From a virus: 42,449 nt of DNA. The stretch is from positions 1 to 42,449 of IMG/VR virus record IMGVR_UViG_3300028837_003179; one strand, 5' to 3'. How positions within the stretch are numbered: the stretch's first letter is position 1; every line of letters starts with the position of its first letter. Below the pieces are notes generated by a model. It was not told where the DNA came from. It made no database searches and worked only from the letters and a program-made list of their open reading frames with translations. Below, piece by piece: positions 23,209 through 31,492 of the stretch. The translations under genes were made by a program, and so were the position numbers.

Positions 23209-23972
23209 AGATCGATTCCGTATCTGATAGCCAGACCGCGCCGTCTGTGTTTAATTGCTCCCTGATCGGGAATAGTTCTGCTAAACATCCATCTACCTGA
23301 TTTGGCTCTGGGACCGCGACTAGCGAGATCGGCGGCGTTCATATAGACGACGTCAAAATTTGTATGTGCACCGCTCATAACACTGTTAGTCGAGCCTTCA
23401 ATAACACCGTTGATTTTCATTTGATGTAGCGGCGGAGACTGCTGATATAATATCTCGATAATATATGGAATATTTGTTGTTAATCGAGTTGACGATGTTA
23501 TTAACCCTACTGATCCAGTAGGAAAAATATACCCCCTGGATGTTATTCTCTCGGCAGAATCAAGTGTCAAAAAATAGCGTTTCGAAGAACTAAAAGTTAA
23601 ATATATTCCCATGATGTGGGAAACACTGCCTACTCCTGCCGTGATTGTGTAAACGAATTGCAGAAAAAAATTAAGAGGCGGAAAACCTCCGCTATTATAA
23701 CTGACCAGACGCTCTGCGGAGGGATATGAATCCACCGCTTGAGCAACTCCGCGTCCGGAAATTCCCGTTGCATTATAGCGTAGTTGCCGGGAATCTGAGC
23801 TTTCAGAAAATGCTGACAAATCAGAGATAGATTCATTTTCAATCATTGAAATATTACCTGGCACGGACTCATTGATAAAACGTCTGTCATCTGTATCCGC
23901 ATCAAGAACCACTTCCGGCATAGAGCCGCCTAATGACGGGTGATATTGTCCCGCGTTGATTATGCCCATCAT
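23205..23972 (-). CDS. LamG/concanavalin-like structural protein
   Basis: This 255-residue protein has a beta-sandwich pattern in its second half: FFLQFVYTITAGVGSVSHIM, then YFLTLDSAERITSRGY, then PYIIEILYQQSPPLHQMKIN and GRWMFSRTIPDQ. This resembles LamG-type carbohydrate-binding folds often found on phage tails. Its start overlaps the stop of the 411-residue gene. It may be a tail decoration or adsorption protein placed between connectors and sheath, an unusual position. The fold is my inference. Confidence 0.5.
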   Translation of the reverse strand: MMGIINAGQYHPSLGGSMPEVVLDADTDDRRFINESVPGNISMIENESISDLSAFSESSDSRQLRYNATGISGRGVAQAVDSYPSAERLVSYNSGGFPPLNFFLQFVYTITAGVGSVSHIMGIYLTFSSSKRYFLTLDSAERITSRGYIFPTGSVGLITSSTRLTTNIPYIIEILYQQSPPLHQMKINGVIEGSTNSVMSGAHTNFDVVYMNAADLASRGPRAKSGRWMFSRTIPDQGAIKHRRRGLAIRYGIDL

Positions 23973-25204
23973 AGTGATTTTATCGGGCCGAAAACATAGA
24001 ATGTTCCTGATCCTCTATAAACAAAATGCAGAGTTCCCGGACCTGTGCCGTCGCTGGCTATTTTGAAATCCACATCACTGCCGGGCAATTCGGTTTTAAA
24101 AATCACTCCTGGACCTCTTAGGTAGCTGACTTCTCCTGTCCCCAGTTTTGAGGAGTAAAAAAAGCTTCCAACGTCCCATTCAAATGCCAGCGGGTCTAAA
24201 ATAGTCAACTCGGTGTCATTAGCTCCGTTGTCAAATTCCAGCCAGCGATCCTGATCGGTATTTAATAGATCAAACTCTTCCGCTGTCACCGCTACATATT
24301 GTTTTGTAACGAATCTATATTTTACGCTATCTCCGGTAAACAAGAGCAGCTCCCAGTCGGTCAGGTCCTCGTTTGCGTTATTGAGCGCTACGTAAGTTCG
24401 GCTTTCGTCTACTCTGATACAAAGATCACCCTGCTTGACTTCAAGAGCTAACTGTTCTAGCTCGCTAGTGACTTTGAAAATGTCAGGAAGGAGAGCCTGG
24501 CTCTCGGTCAGTTTGCCTGTTTCGGTGTCCAGAGCGGCATAGAGATCATCAAGGACGACATCGCCAACTCTGGTTTCAACTGATTTTACAAATGTCACGG
24601 TAAAAATAATCTCCTGAGGCGAGCAGTCCGGAGGAGCTCCATCCGGACATGCGATGTAAACGGTTGATTTGACATTTTCGATTGATTCAATTTCATATTG
24701 ATCTTCCGCTGTTTGCTGTACGTATCCGAAGCCGATTTCGATTATTTGTTTCCGCAGCCAGCCGTCTTCGCGCTGTTCGTCGCGTTTCCGGATCGGGCCG
24801 TCTGACTGCAGTGAAAGACTGTCGGCTTTAAGGAACGCTAGGGATTCTTCAGCGTCGTATAGTCGGCTTTGGAGACTATTTGCGTAAAACTCAGAGTCTT
24901 TATAATTTTCGGGAGTGACGTCTGAATAATCACCTAAGTCCTTTGTAACAAAAATTATATCTATCTGTACTTGTTTCGAAGAGTAGACTACTGATTTCAG
25001 TTGATCGTCTATTTCTTCCGAGACTCGGATTGGCCTGTGCAGATTTGTTTCTGTGACTTTTGACAAGTAGGCGGCAGGGTATGGGAGCTTTCCCCATTCT
25101 TCCACGCCGGCTATGTTGTCGATTGGGATGCCGCTGAGAGCTGCTACCCATTCTGCTATAGTTTGTTTTTTGTCTTCGAAACTGACGAGTATTTGGCTGG
25201 CCAA
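23969..25204 (-). CDS. Neck / tail terminator-like protein with an added C-terminal domain
   Basis: In this 411-residue protein the first ~170 residues look like a phage neck or tail terminator protein. The motifs are TIAEWVAALSGIPIDNI, KLPYPAAYLSKVTETN, then VQIDIIFVTKDLGD, SLQSRLYDAEESLAFLKA and DGWLRKQIIEIGFGYVQQ. The rest (from about 190) is beta-rich and contains LCIRVDESRTYVALNNANED, a segment typical of small tail-attached domains. Normal terminators are about 150-200 residues, so the second half is an extra domain, perhaps exposed at the neck. Its place after the connectors and before the sheath fits. Confidence 0.6.
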   Translation of the reverse strand: MASQILVSFEDKKQTIAEWVAALSGIPIDNIAGVEEWGKLPYPAAYLSKVTETNLHRPIRVSEEIDDQLKSVVYSSKQVQIDIIFVTKDLGDYSDVTPENYKDSEFYANSLQSRLYDAEESLAFLKADSLSLQSDGPIRKRDEQREDGWLRKQIIEIGFGYVQQTAEDQYEIESIENVKSTVYIACPDGAPPDCSPQEIIFTVTFVKSVETRVGDVVLDDLYAALDTETGKLTESQALLPDIFKVTSELEQLALEVKQGDLCIRVDESRTYVALNNANEDLTDWELLLFTGDSVKYRFVTKQYVAVTAEEFDLLNTDQDRWLEFDNGANDTELTILDPLAFEWDVGSFFYSSKLGTGEVSYLRGPGVIFKTELPGSDVDFKIASDGTGPGTLHFVYRGSGTFYVFGPIKSL

Positions 25205-25239
25205 TGGTCATTCTTGTTAGATTGATAATTTATTCGAAT

Positions 25240-25389
25240 CCGTTTGGATTCCCGCCTGCGCGGGAATGACAGTGGCTTGCGCCAGTCCGTTTGGATTCCC
25301 GCATTCGCGGGAATGACAATGCTTATGGTAAAAAAAGCTGCTCTCAATGCGAAGATAAATTTCCGTCCCCGCTTTCGCGGGAATGACAA
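25240..25389. repeat. Cluster of dRS3-like repeats
   Basis: Copies from about 25240, 25285 and 25363, the last with the CCCCGC variant. All are in the same orientation, between the connector and terminator genes. Confidence 0.85.
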
Positions 25390-25392
25390 AAT

Positions 25393-25749
25393 TTAGTTAG
25401 CTTCCACGCCCCAGGCTTTGTAATATGCTGGTGTTCTGGCCGGCCGCTGAGCTGTTTTGCGGATTATAAACTTTCTGTTCAGATCCGGAAGTTCCAGTAG
25501 CTGTCCGTATTCCAGACGTTTTTCCACGTTGTAAATAACCGTCCATTGAGTTACTTTTTCGCCGCTTTCCGCGAATGTCATGGAGCCTTCTTTGAAAACT
25601 ACATAGACGTTGATGTCCTCGGTTTGCGTATCATTATTGTTACGCCAACCTTTCTTAGTTTGAGTTCCGGATACTCTGCTATGAAGAATAGCAGGTTTCG
25701 CTAGTTTTTTGATAGCGTCGGCCTGGCCTTGTCCACCTGGATTATGCAT
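25393..25749 (-). CDS. Head-tail joining protein
   Basis: In this 118-residue protein the core is beta-rich: EDINVYVVFKEGSMTFAESG, VTQWTVIYNVEKRLEYGQLL and LPDLNRKFIIRKTAQRP. This is the pattern of small head-closure or stopper proteins. It overlaps the preceding gene by eight bases and lies within the connector group after the capsid genes. The exact role among stopper and completion proteins cannot be fixed. Confidence 0.5.
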   Translation of the reverse strand: MHNPGGQGQADAIKKLAKPAILHSRVSGTQTKKGWRNNNDTQTEDINVYVVFKEGSMTFAESGEKVTQWTVIYNVEKRLEYGQLLELPDLNRKFIIRKTAQRPARTPAYYKAWGVEAN

Positions 25750-26116
25750 CGACTTTGACTATGATGGAGGTTCGGAGCTGCGGTGGATTATCGGTTTGAT
25801 CGTCCATGTTTTGTTTTATTTCAGCTCCCAGTTTTTTTAGTTCGGTCGTCATGTCGGTGTTATTCAGCAAAACTCTCCTGGAAATGGCTAATAATTTTTG
25901 TTGTATCTCTGATTTTTTGTTGTCGACTGTTGTTCTCAAGAGCAAATCAGCTGTCTCCGGACGGAATTTTTGCAGGTTTCCGTAGCGGAATTGCGCCTTG
26001 GGAGAGCCCTCTATTATGCCAACTGTTACGCTTGAGACAAGAGGTAAAGACTGGAGCTTTTTCAGGAAAGCTTTCAGTCCTGTGTCCTTGTCGATGACGG
26101 TTCCGTTTTTTGGCAT
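25742..26116 (-). CDS. HK97 gp10-like tail completion protein
   Basis: In this 124-residue protein, TGLKAFLKKLQSLPLVSSVT and VGIIEGSPKAQFRYGNLQKF are followed by a helical middle with RTTVDNKKSEIQQKLLAISR. A final strand RTSIIVKVDA completes the usual gp10/gpG-like completion fold (strand-helix-strand with a G-x-Y-G-N loop). It would cap the tail or join it to the head. It is coupled to the next gene by overlap. Confidence 0.55.
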   Translation of the reverse strand: MPKNGTVIDKDTGLKAFLKKLQSLPLVSSVTVGIIEGSPKAQFRYGNLQKFRPETADLLLRTTVDNKKSEIQQKLLAISRRVLLNNTDMTTELKKLGAEIKQNMDDQTDNPPQLRTSIIVKVDA

Positions 26117-26195
26117 GATAACAATAAATGTTAGTCCGTTTTGGTGACAAAATGTCGTAAAAATGTCCCTTCGGCGTTATATCAGTATGTTAGTG

Positions 26196-26225
26196 CGTCT
26201 GGATTCCCGCCTGCGCGGGAATGAC
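26196..26225. repeat. dRS3-like palindromic repeat
   Basis: TCTGGATTCCCGCCTGCGCG followed by GGAATGAC, immediately downstream of the Acb2/Tad1-like gene. Confidence 0.85.
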
Positions 26226-26231
26226 AAGTGA

Positions 26232-26426
26232 TTATGTATAAATACTAGCTCTAACGGCGCAGTCTTTTGCTTCCAGAAGTTTTCTCAGAGCTGCTGACCT
26301 CTCCGGATTTCTGGGTAAATCAACAACCATTTTGTGAGCAATTTTCGAAAACGGTTCGCTGATTTTTTGCAATTTTTCAGGTAAATGTTCAAAAGCAAAA
26401 AACTGTAACATCGGCTCTAAGGACAT
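26232..26426 (-). CDS. Acb2/Tad1 hairpin-domain protein (DUF7681-like), probable anti-defence sponge
   Basis: This 64-residue protein has FAFEHLPEKLQKISEPF followed by AHKMVVDLPRNPERSAALRK and KLLEAKDCAVRA, the hallmark of a small phage family grouped with the Acb2/Tad1 helical-hairpin domain. Characterised members bind cyclic nucleotide or related signals of CBASS and Thoeris immunity and so blunt host defence. It is the usual size (about 60-70 residues). It is flanked on both sides by dRS3-like repeats inside the connector genes, so it is a classic cargo insertion. The Shine-Dalgarno GGAG arises at the edge of the upstream repeat. Ligand and activity are inferred from the family only. Confidence 0.65.
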   Translation of the reverse strand: MSLEPMLQFFAFEHLPEKLQKISEPFSKIAHKMVVDLPRNPERSAALRKLLEAKDCAVRASIYT

Positions 26427-26433
26427 AAATCAC

Positions 26434-26466
26434 TCCGTTTGGATTCCCGCATTCGCGGGAATGACA
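26434..26466. repeat. dRS3-like palindromic repeat that supplies a Shine-Dalgarno
   Basis: The plus-strand left flank CTCCGTTTGG reads CCAAACGGAG on the minus strand, six bases before the ATG at 26426. Confidence 0.8.
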
Positions 26467-26484
26467 GTGGTTATGGTTGTGGTT

Positions 26485-27171
26485 CTAGAATACTCTGTAT
26501 TTCACAATATGACTGCTTCTGATTTGTCTGAATCTTGCTCCCACGATAGTCAGTAAATCCTCTTGCTCGGCCTTGGGATTGTTGCGCGGCATAGTCCACG
26601 ATGTTGATTCTCCTTCGAATGATTCACTAGCTACGTTGCCCTGTCCTGCTGACGGCACTAATGTCTGAAGCGCGAAGTGCGCGGCCAGATATTTTTGAGC
26701 ATCGCGGAGTCTGTCTTCATAGACTGCCTCTTTGCAGCGTCTGCCTGTTTCCAAGAGGATTTCTGATCTTAATCCATAGATAGATGACCTTGTCGCGTCA
26801 ATCGTCAGGTTATCGCCGACTGAAACGGTATTCTGTTCCAGTTCCAGTTCGATTTTATTGTTGATGACTATAGTGTCGTTAAAATCGGACTGAATAGCAA
26901 AATCGAACGTGTAGAATAGTAAACGCTGTGCTTTTAATTCCGTGATCCAGTTCGCGGCGACTTCGGCGTTGGTTTCGCCGGCTTGTCTGATATAAGTGTA
27001 TAAAGTTTCGTTCAGCGTTAGCTCATAAGAAAAACCTGCTGCGGCTGTGCCTATGATGACCTCCGCCTGGATATCCAGGGAGAACTCCGTCAGATCGGCG
27101 TTATAGTAACGTCCGACGTCGAGAACGTCTTTCCAGGTTGCTGCTATTTTTAGGTCGCCGATTTCTTTCAT
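26485..27171 (-). CDS. Head-tail connector (DUF4054-like C-terminal part)
   Basis: This 228-residue protein is helical in its C-terminal part, with RLRDAQKYLAAHFALQTLVP then GQGNVASESFEGESTSWTM, the recognised pattern of the DUF4054 adaptor or connector. The N-terminal ~60 residues match the start of that family (WKDVLDVGRYYNADLTEFSL), while the middle (about 45-150) is an insertion with mostly strands. It would sit under the portal. The order capsid, hypothetical, connector, completion protein is normal. Confidence 0.6.
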   Translation of the reverse strand: MKEIGDLKIAATWKDVLDVGRYYNADLTEFSLDIQAEVIIGTAAAGFSYELTLNETLYTYIRQAGETNAEVAANWITELKAQRLLFYTFDFAIQSDFNDTIVINNKIELELEQNTVSVGDNLTIDATRSSIYGLRSEILLETGRRCKEAVYEDRLRDAQKYLAAHFALQTLVPSAGQGNVASESFEGESTSWTMPRNNPKAEQEDLLTIVGARFRQIRSSHIVKYRVF

Positions 27172-27211
27172 TTCTGGTTCAGTGTACAGTCCGGGAATAG
27201 CAATTTAGTCA

Positions 27212-27348
27212 GTCCGTTTGGATTCCCGCCTTCGCGGGAATGACGGAGGAAAAACGTGCCGTCTGGTAAAAGCGCTTCAGTCAGTCCGTTTGGATTCCCG
27301 CCTGCGCGGGAATGACAGTACTTCTGGCCGCCTGCGCGGGAATGACAA
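27212..27348. repeat. Cluster of dRS3-like repeats
   Basis: Copies from about 27212 and 27282, and a partial GCCGCCTGCGCGGGAATGAC near 27327-27348. Confidence 0.85.
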
Positions 27349-27365
27349 AGAGCTTCGTTGAAGAC

Positions 27366-28034
27366 TCAGCCGGACTTTTTAGCTGTCTTTATTTTCTTGA
27401 GAAAAGTTGTTTCTTCCTTCTTGCAAGCTGCTGTTAAATCATCTCCAAATTTGGTCAGCTTTTCTTCGAGTACCGTATCTATCGACGAAAGAAAATTGGT
27501 CAGGCCAGTGGCCTGGAGAACGTTGATTTCTTTTTCGAAACTGTCTTTTATATCAGGCAAGACTTGAGTTTCCAGATCAGTGCGAGCTTGGCCTTTGGCG
27601 TTTTCCAGGGCTTGCTGTGAGAGCTGCTCTGTTTTTTGCTGAAAAGCTTCCAGCTCTTCGTCTCTGGCTTTGGCAATTTCCTGGTTAAATTCGTCCAGGG
27701 GCGCGGTGACGTCAGGCGGTTGTAGCATCTGGTCGGAAGATGCTATTTGCGTAGCTCTGTTTATTCCGGGGAACATGTCCCGCGCTTTTTTTGCCATTTT
27801 TGCAACAATGGATTTTCGTTCCTGTTTTTCTTTCTCGCTCTCCGGACGTGTTTTATCTCGCACTTCAAAAATGCCTTTTTTTACGAAATGGATGAAGGTG
27901 GTGGAATGTTCTTTCAAAAATTCCAGGTCTTCAGTCGTCATCCAATTATCACCCTTCACTATACTGGCGATCCCGGAAGGCACGCGGAACTCGCGGTGAC
28001 TCTTTTCTCTGTTAGTAACTAATATTTTTTCCAT
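27366..28034 (-). CDS. Hypothetical structural protein with N-terminal cap domain and coiled coil
   Basis: This 222-residue protein starts MEKILVTNREKSHREFRVPS. About 60 residues with GIASIVKGDNWMTTEDLEFL, a pattern seen in small proteins after phage capsid genes, are followed by a long charged coiled coil (SEKEKQERKSIVAKMAKKAR; EEKLTKFGDDLTAACKKEET). It lies directly after the major capsid gene with one base between them. It is likely a minor head or neck protein. Confidence 0.5.
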   Translation of the reverse strand: MEKILVTNREKSHREFRVPSGIASIVKGDNWMTTEDLEFLKEHSTTFIHFVKKGIFEVRDKTRPESEKEKQERKSIVAKMAKKARDMFPGINRATQIASSDQMLQPPDVTAPLDEFNQEIAKARDEELEAFQQKTEQLSQQALENAKGQARTDLETQVLPDIKDSFEKEINVLQATGLTNFLSSIDTVLEEKLTKFGDDLTAACKKEETTFLKKIKTAKKSG

Positions 28035-28035
28035 T

Positions 28036-29193
28036 TTAAAACGAGGTAAAGCGGCGGACAGCCTGTTTGCGTCTGATTTTCATTCCGCTGATTTTAAAAT
28101 ATCCGAAGAATTTAATAACGGTTCCGACGAACTGAGGAGGCAGCCAGGTCAATGGGACTGTATTATCTATTTCGAGAACGTCATCATCATTTTCCCAGAC
28201 TATGCCCATCTCGACGCCTGCCGGACCTGCTCCGGCCAGCTCTATCATCGGGACTATCGTAGTCAGTCCGTATGTTTGCAGCTGCTCAGTCAGCCATTGC
28301 AGCAATGAAATCGGATGAGGAGCAACTGCGGACGTTATCCAATTGAAACGTAGATAATTATAACGATTGAATGATAATCCCATATGCGTGGGGGAATGAT
28401 GTCCAAAGGTCAATTCATTGATCAGGCCGATCAGATCTTCACCCAAATCCCCGTTCAAGATTGCTTCAGGAGTTTTATTCACCCAGAGTTTGTCGGCGGC
28501 TGTGGTTCCGGCCACTTCATGTTCTATGATGTCCGGATGAGTGATAAATCCATTGATATTATCATTCGGTGATCCTATAACAACGATGTCATGCATGGTT
28601 TGTTCCGAGCCGACCTGGGCAGCGCGAATTTTGCGAGCTTCCATAGGTCTGCCTGTCTTAGCGGCTTTCAACAGATCCTCAATAGTTACTTCGAATTCGA
28701 CTTCTTTTCTGACTATCGGAACCTTGTCCTTTTTTTCAACGATATCATATTTAGCGTGGGTATTGCTTGCATCGCCAGATGTGTCGGAAACTCCTATATA
28801 ATCTTCCATCACATAGCTGGACTCGGTATCAGCCGGGTCGCCCTGCGTTTTGACGGGGAAAAGATCGCGGAAATTTGTTTTCTTATGTTTAAATTGGTAA
28901 TACTTGGGATCAAAAAATTCAAATTGCCCCATTGGTCCAGCAGCATAGGCAGTATCAACGGCTGAATATTCTTTTTTATCAGAGAGAGACAATCCTAGAA
29001 CGGCCAGTTCCGCCGGCGTTTTTTGCTCTATTCCAGTGGCGGTCATTTCAAGTGATTTTAGCGCACCGATCAGAGCATTCATCTCTACTGGATTTGTCTG
29101 ATCAACTCCCATATTACGGGCAAAAGTAGCGTCATTCGCCATCAGCATCAACGTCTCAAATGTAATACCCTGCCCTGGTTTTTTTTCGGCCAT
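28036..29193 (-). CDS. Major capsid protein (DUF2184/HK97-like)
   Basis: This 385-residue protein is in the capsid position, after the prohead protease and cement genes. Motifs are EYSAVDTAYAAGPMGQFEFF, FRDLFPVKTQGDPADTESSY, then KVPIVRKEVEFEVTIEDLLK and KIRAAQVGSEQTMHDIVVIG. NDNINGFITHPDIIEHEVAG follows, and near the end PLTWLPPQFVGTVIKFFGYF. This is the arrangement of the DUF2184 major capsid proteins, with an N-arm, E-loop and a P-domain made of paired strands. Length is typical. Confidence 0.78.
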   Translation of the reverse strand: MAEKKPGQGITFETLMLMANDATFARNMGVDQTNPVEMNALIGALKSLEMTATGIEQKTPAELAVLGLSLSDKKEYSAVDTAYAAGPMGQFEFFDPKYYQFKHKKTNFRDLFPVKTQGDPADTESSYVMEDYIGVSDTSGDASNTHAKYDIVEKKDKVPIVRKEVEFEVTIEDLLKAAKTGRPMEARKIRAAQVGSEQTMHDIVVIGSPNDNINGFITHPDIIEHEVAGTTAADKLWVNKTPEAILNGDLGEDLIGLINELTFGHHSPTHMGLSFNRYNYLRFNWITSAVAPHPISLLQWLTEQLQTYGLTTIVPMIELAGAGPAGVEMGIVWENDDDVLEIDNTVPLTWLPPQFVGTVIKFFGYFKISGMKIRRKQAVRRFTSF

Positions 29194-29201
29194 TATATCT
29201 C

Positions 29202-29708
29202 CTAACCTGAAATGTTAAATTCTACAACGGCTGGTTCTCCGCTGATGTTATTGCCTCGAAATACCGACGCTACGGCTGAAATATCGATTGCGTTCGCGGT
29301 ATCAGCATCATTTCGAAACGTACCGGCCGGGTTAGCTCCGTTCGTGGTATGTTGAAAAAAAATCGGTCCTCCTCTGACGAGAAGCGAGGTTGTTGCTACC
29401 CAGATAGGACCTTTGCGGATAACGTCCATGGCATTTTCGTAGTCGGCTTTATAGACCGAATCGTCTGAAGATCTCCAATCTCGCTCTATATTAGCATTAC
29501 GCCGCGTTACGCCGCGCAATTGGGGGACAGTGATCGTAGTAGTCGGCAATACCGCGCCTGTTTCCTCGGTTCCGCTGATAACACCGTAACCGAATGGGCA
29601 TTCGCCGCTCTCCAGGGTCAGCCGCTCTATTTGATGCGGCCAGCTCCCGAACAACATACCGGCGAGAGCTTTCGTTAATGTCGGATGAAAAACTTCTTGA
29701 CCTGCCAT
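29202..29708 (-). CDS. Structural cement / capsid decoration protein
   Basis: In this 168-residue protein, FGSWPHQIERLTLESGECPF and GYGVISGTEETGAVLPTTTI are followed by a middle with SSDDSVYKADYENAMDVIRK and a C-terminal strand region (SVFRGNNISGEPAVVEFNIS). This matches small cement proteins placed immediately before the capsid gene. It would stabilise the head surface. Confidence 0.65.
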   Translation of the reverse strand: MAGQEVFHPTLTKALAGMLFGSWPHQIERLTLESGECPFGYGVISGTEETGAVLPTTTITVPQLRGVTRRNANIERDWRSSDDSVYKADYENAMDVIRKGPIWVATTSLLVRGGPIFFQHTTNGANPAGTFRNDADTANAIDISAVASVFRGNNISGEPAVVEFNISG

Positions 29709-29727
29709 TATTTTAATTTGCTAGGGG

Positions 29728-30864
29728 TTATCTAGGGAGTTGCTCCAGGGATCTAATCCCTTGAGTCGGAGCGGGGTTAAATACGGGGACATCCGCGCCC
29801 GTTTTGTTGTCCAGGGCTTGCTTGGTGTTGTATACCTCTGTGTTAAATTCAATGTTTTCGGAGAAGGCGTCAAAGGCTCCGTCGATAGCATTTGCGTCGT
29901 CGAGCTGTTTTCGATCCACTAAATTTTTATAAGTTTTTGGCTGCATCTTTTTCAAAACGTCCTTTTCGATTTTGTAAGGATCGGTTTCCGTATCGCAGCT
30001 CAGCCCAACTTTTTTGCCTATCGCCTGAACTGCCGCTAGACGAGCGACCAACGCGCCGATATCCTTCTTAGGGATCATGGAGTCCTGGGCGGTCTGCAAT
30101 GTCGCCAGGCTTTCTTTGCCTGCGTCGTTTGCGGCTTGCAGGCTGATATTTTTGGTTTGCAGCTCAGTGATTACGCTCATGAGTTTTTCTTCTCTGCTAT
30201 ACATAGCGTCTATGGCTACCTGAGAAGTTTCGGGATCATAAACAATCAGGACATTTGGAAATAACTGATCATTGCCAATTTTAAATTCTCTAAGTTCGCG
30301 CTCTTTAGTCGCCATTTTCTTTTCTCCTTTATGGTCTATTTCAAATCTCACATCCGCTCCCGCTCGGCCTGTTGGCACTACGGCCACATGATTATAGCTA
30401 ATCCAGGTCACGGTTGTATCAAATTCTCCAAATTCATTTTTGCCGGGTTTGCCGTCTGCCTCGAAAGGATATCCCGCGCTGGCTTCAGTCAGACGGCGTC
30501 CTAATATATCATCAATCAACGCCTGATCGGTGATGATTGCGTCACCTCTATTATATGTACCGTCAAATTTAGGATTTTCTTTAATGAAACCTTTTCTGAC
30601 TCTCTTGACATTATCAGCCGTGACTTCTTCCTCTTCCGGATGTAGCCGAGTGACGGAGGCATAAGCCAGGGAATCGACGGCGGCTTTCAGAGTTTCAGCT
30701 GGGAAATAACGACGTATTCCACCATGTTCAGGATATGCCATGATACCGACTTTAGCCGCCTTGACGGGAAGATGAAGATCACCTGTCCGGGGATCAAGCT
30801 TTGCTTTCTGAGCGTCTATGGCGAAAGAATCATATGCCATTTCTTTTTTGTTATCGTTAAGCAT
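29728..30864 (-). CDS. DUF2213-type prohead protease with scaffold tail
   Basis: In this 378-residue protein the N-terminal ~180 residues carry a DUF2213-like protease pattern: LPVKAAKVGIMAYPEHGGIR, ASVTRLHPEEEEVTADNVKR, then RLTEASAGYPFEAD and YNHVAVVPTGRAGADVRFEI. The remaining part is acidic and helical (VITELQTKNISLQAANDAGK, ESLATLQTAQDSM), as in fused scaffold domains, and ends GIRSLEQLPR. It would act in prohead maturation and then degrade itself. An internal start at MATKERELREFKIG (about 30315), with a Shine-Dalgarno-like GGAGAAAAG before it, could make a separate scaffold protein. Confidence 0.72.
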   Translation of the reverse strand: MLNDNKKEMAYDSFAIDAQKAKLDPRTGDLHLPVKAAKVGIMAYPEHGGIRRYFPAETLKAAVDSLAYASVTRLHPEEEEVTADNVKRVRKGFIKENPKFDGTYNRGDAIITDQALIDDILGRRLTEASAGYPFEADGKPGKNEFGEFDTTVTWISYNHVAVVPTGRAGADVRFEIDHKGEKKMATKERELREFKIGNDQLFPNVLIVYDPETSQVAIDAMYSREEKLMSVITELQTKNISLQAANDAGKESLATLQTAQDSMIPKKDIGALVARLAAVQAIGKKVGLSCDTETDPYKIEKDVLKKMQPKTYKNLVDRKQLDDANAIDGAFDAFSENIEFNTEVYNTKQALDNKTGADVPVFNPAPTQGIRSLEQLPR

Positions 30865-31241
30865 CAGAACAGTCTCCTGACAAACAACGCGGTAGAAGAG
30901 ATCACAGGTTCAATGTCTGACCAAAATTCCCCGAGCAGGAGAGCTCCGCCCCAGATTGTTATCATGTATAATGTAATCGCGGCAGAGATGGCCATCAATT
31001 TATATTTGAAAGTTGGTTTGTGGGCTATGGCATAGGCTCCGCCCAACAGCAACATAACGCCAAGGAGGGCTTTCCAATGACGGATAAGGGCAACTTTCAG
31101 ACCGAGGTCCGCTATGTCTCCGATTACGCCGGCTGTTGCTGTCAACGGGAAAGCGATCAACTGTATGACGAATGTTGAGAGCAACATCGGAAACAGCATA
31201 CATATGATAAAATGTAATGTTTCGTCTGTTTTGTTATGCAT
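30864..31241 (-). CDS. Small integral membrane protein (three predicted TM helices)
   Basis: From ATG 31241 (MHNKTDETLHFIIC) this is 125 residues; the longer frame to 31436 only translates two dRS3-like repeats. Three hydrophobic segments are visible: LHFIICMLFPMLLSTFVIQL, then WKALLGVMLLLGGAYAIA, then LMAISAAITLYMITIWGGAL. It overlaps the protease gene by one base. A small multi-span membrane protein in a late operon could be a holin or a superinfection-exclusion protein. No endolysin was found next to it, so the choice is open. Confidence 0.55.
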   Translation of the reverse strand: MHNKTDETLHFIICMLFPMLLSTFVIQLIAFPLTATAGVIGDIADLGLKVALIRHWKALLGVMLLLGGAYAIAHKPTFKYKLMAISAAITLYMITIWGGALLLGEFWSDIEPVISSTALFVRRLF

Positions 31242-31263
31242 AGGAATGTATGCTTTTATGTTA

Positions 31264-31483
31264 ATCCGTTTGGATTCCCGCATTCGCGGGAATGACAATG
31301 CTTTTACCGCTTTTGATGTTGCGGAATGACAGTGCTTTACGCTAGTCTCGGCTGCGATAATAACATTTGTTATCAATTCAAAGTCCGTTTGGATTCCCGC
31401 CTGCGCGGGAATGACGGAGAGGCGCGGGAATGACAATGGCTTGCGCCGATCCGTTTGGATTCCCGCGTTCGCGGGAATGACGG
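31264..31483. repeat. Cluster of dRS3-like repeats
   Basis: Three full copies (from about 31264, 31383 and 31449) and partial GCGGGAATGACAATG units. No gene is supported in this stretch of about 250 bases. Confidence 0.85.
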
Positions 31484-31492
31484 GAATAGTTG

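Noticed and set aside
31242-31436. Upstream extension of the 3-TM membrane protein
   Set aside because: The added residues translate dRS3-like repeats (VIPAQAGIQTD type). ATG 31241 gives a clean membrane protein.
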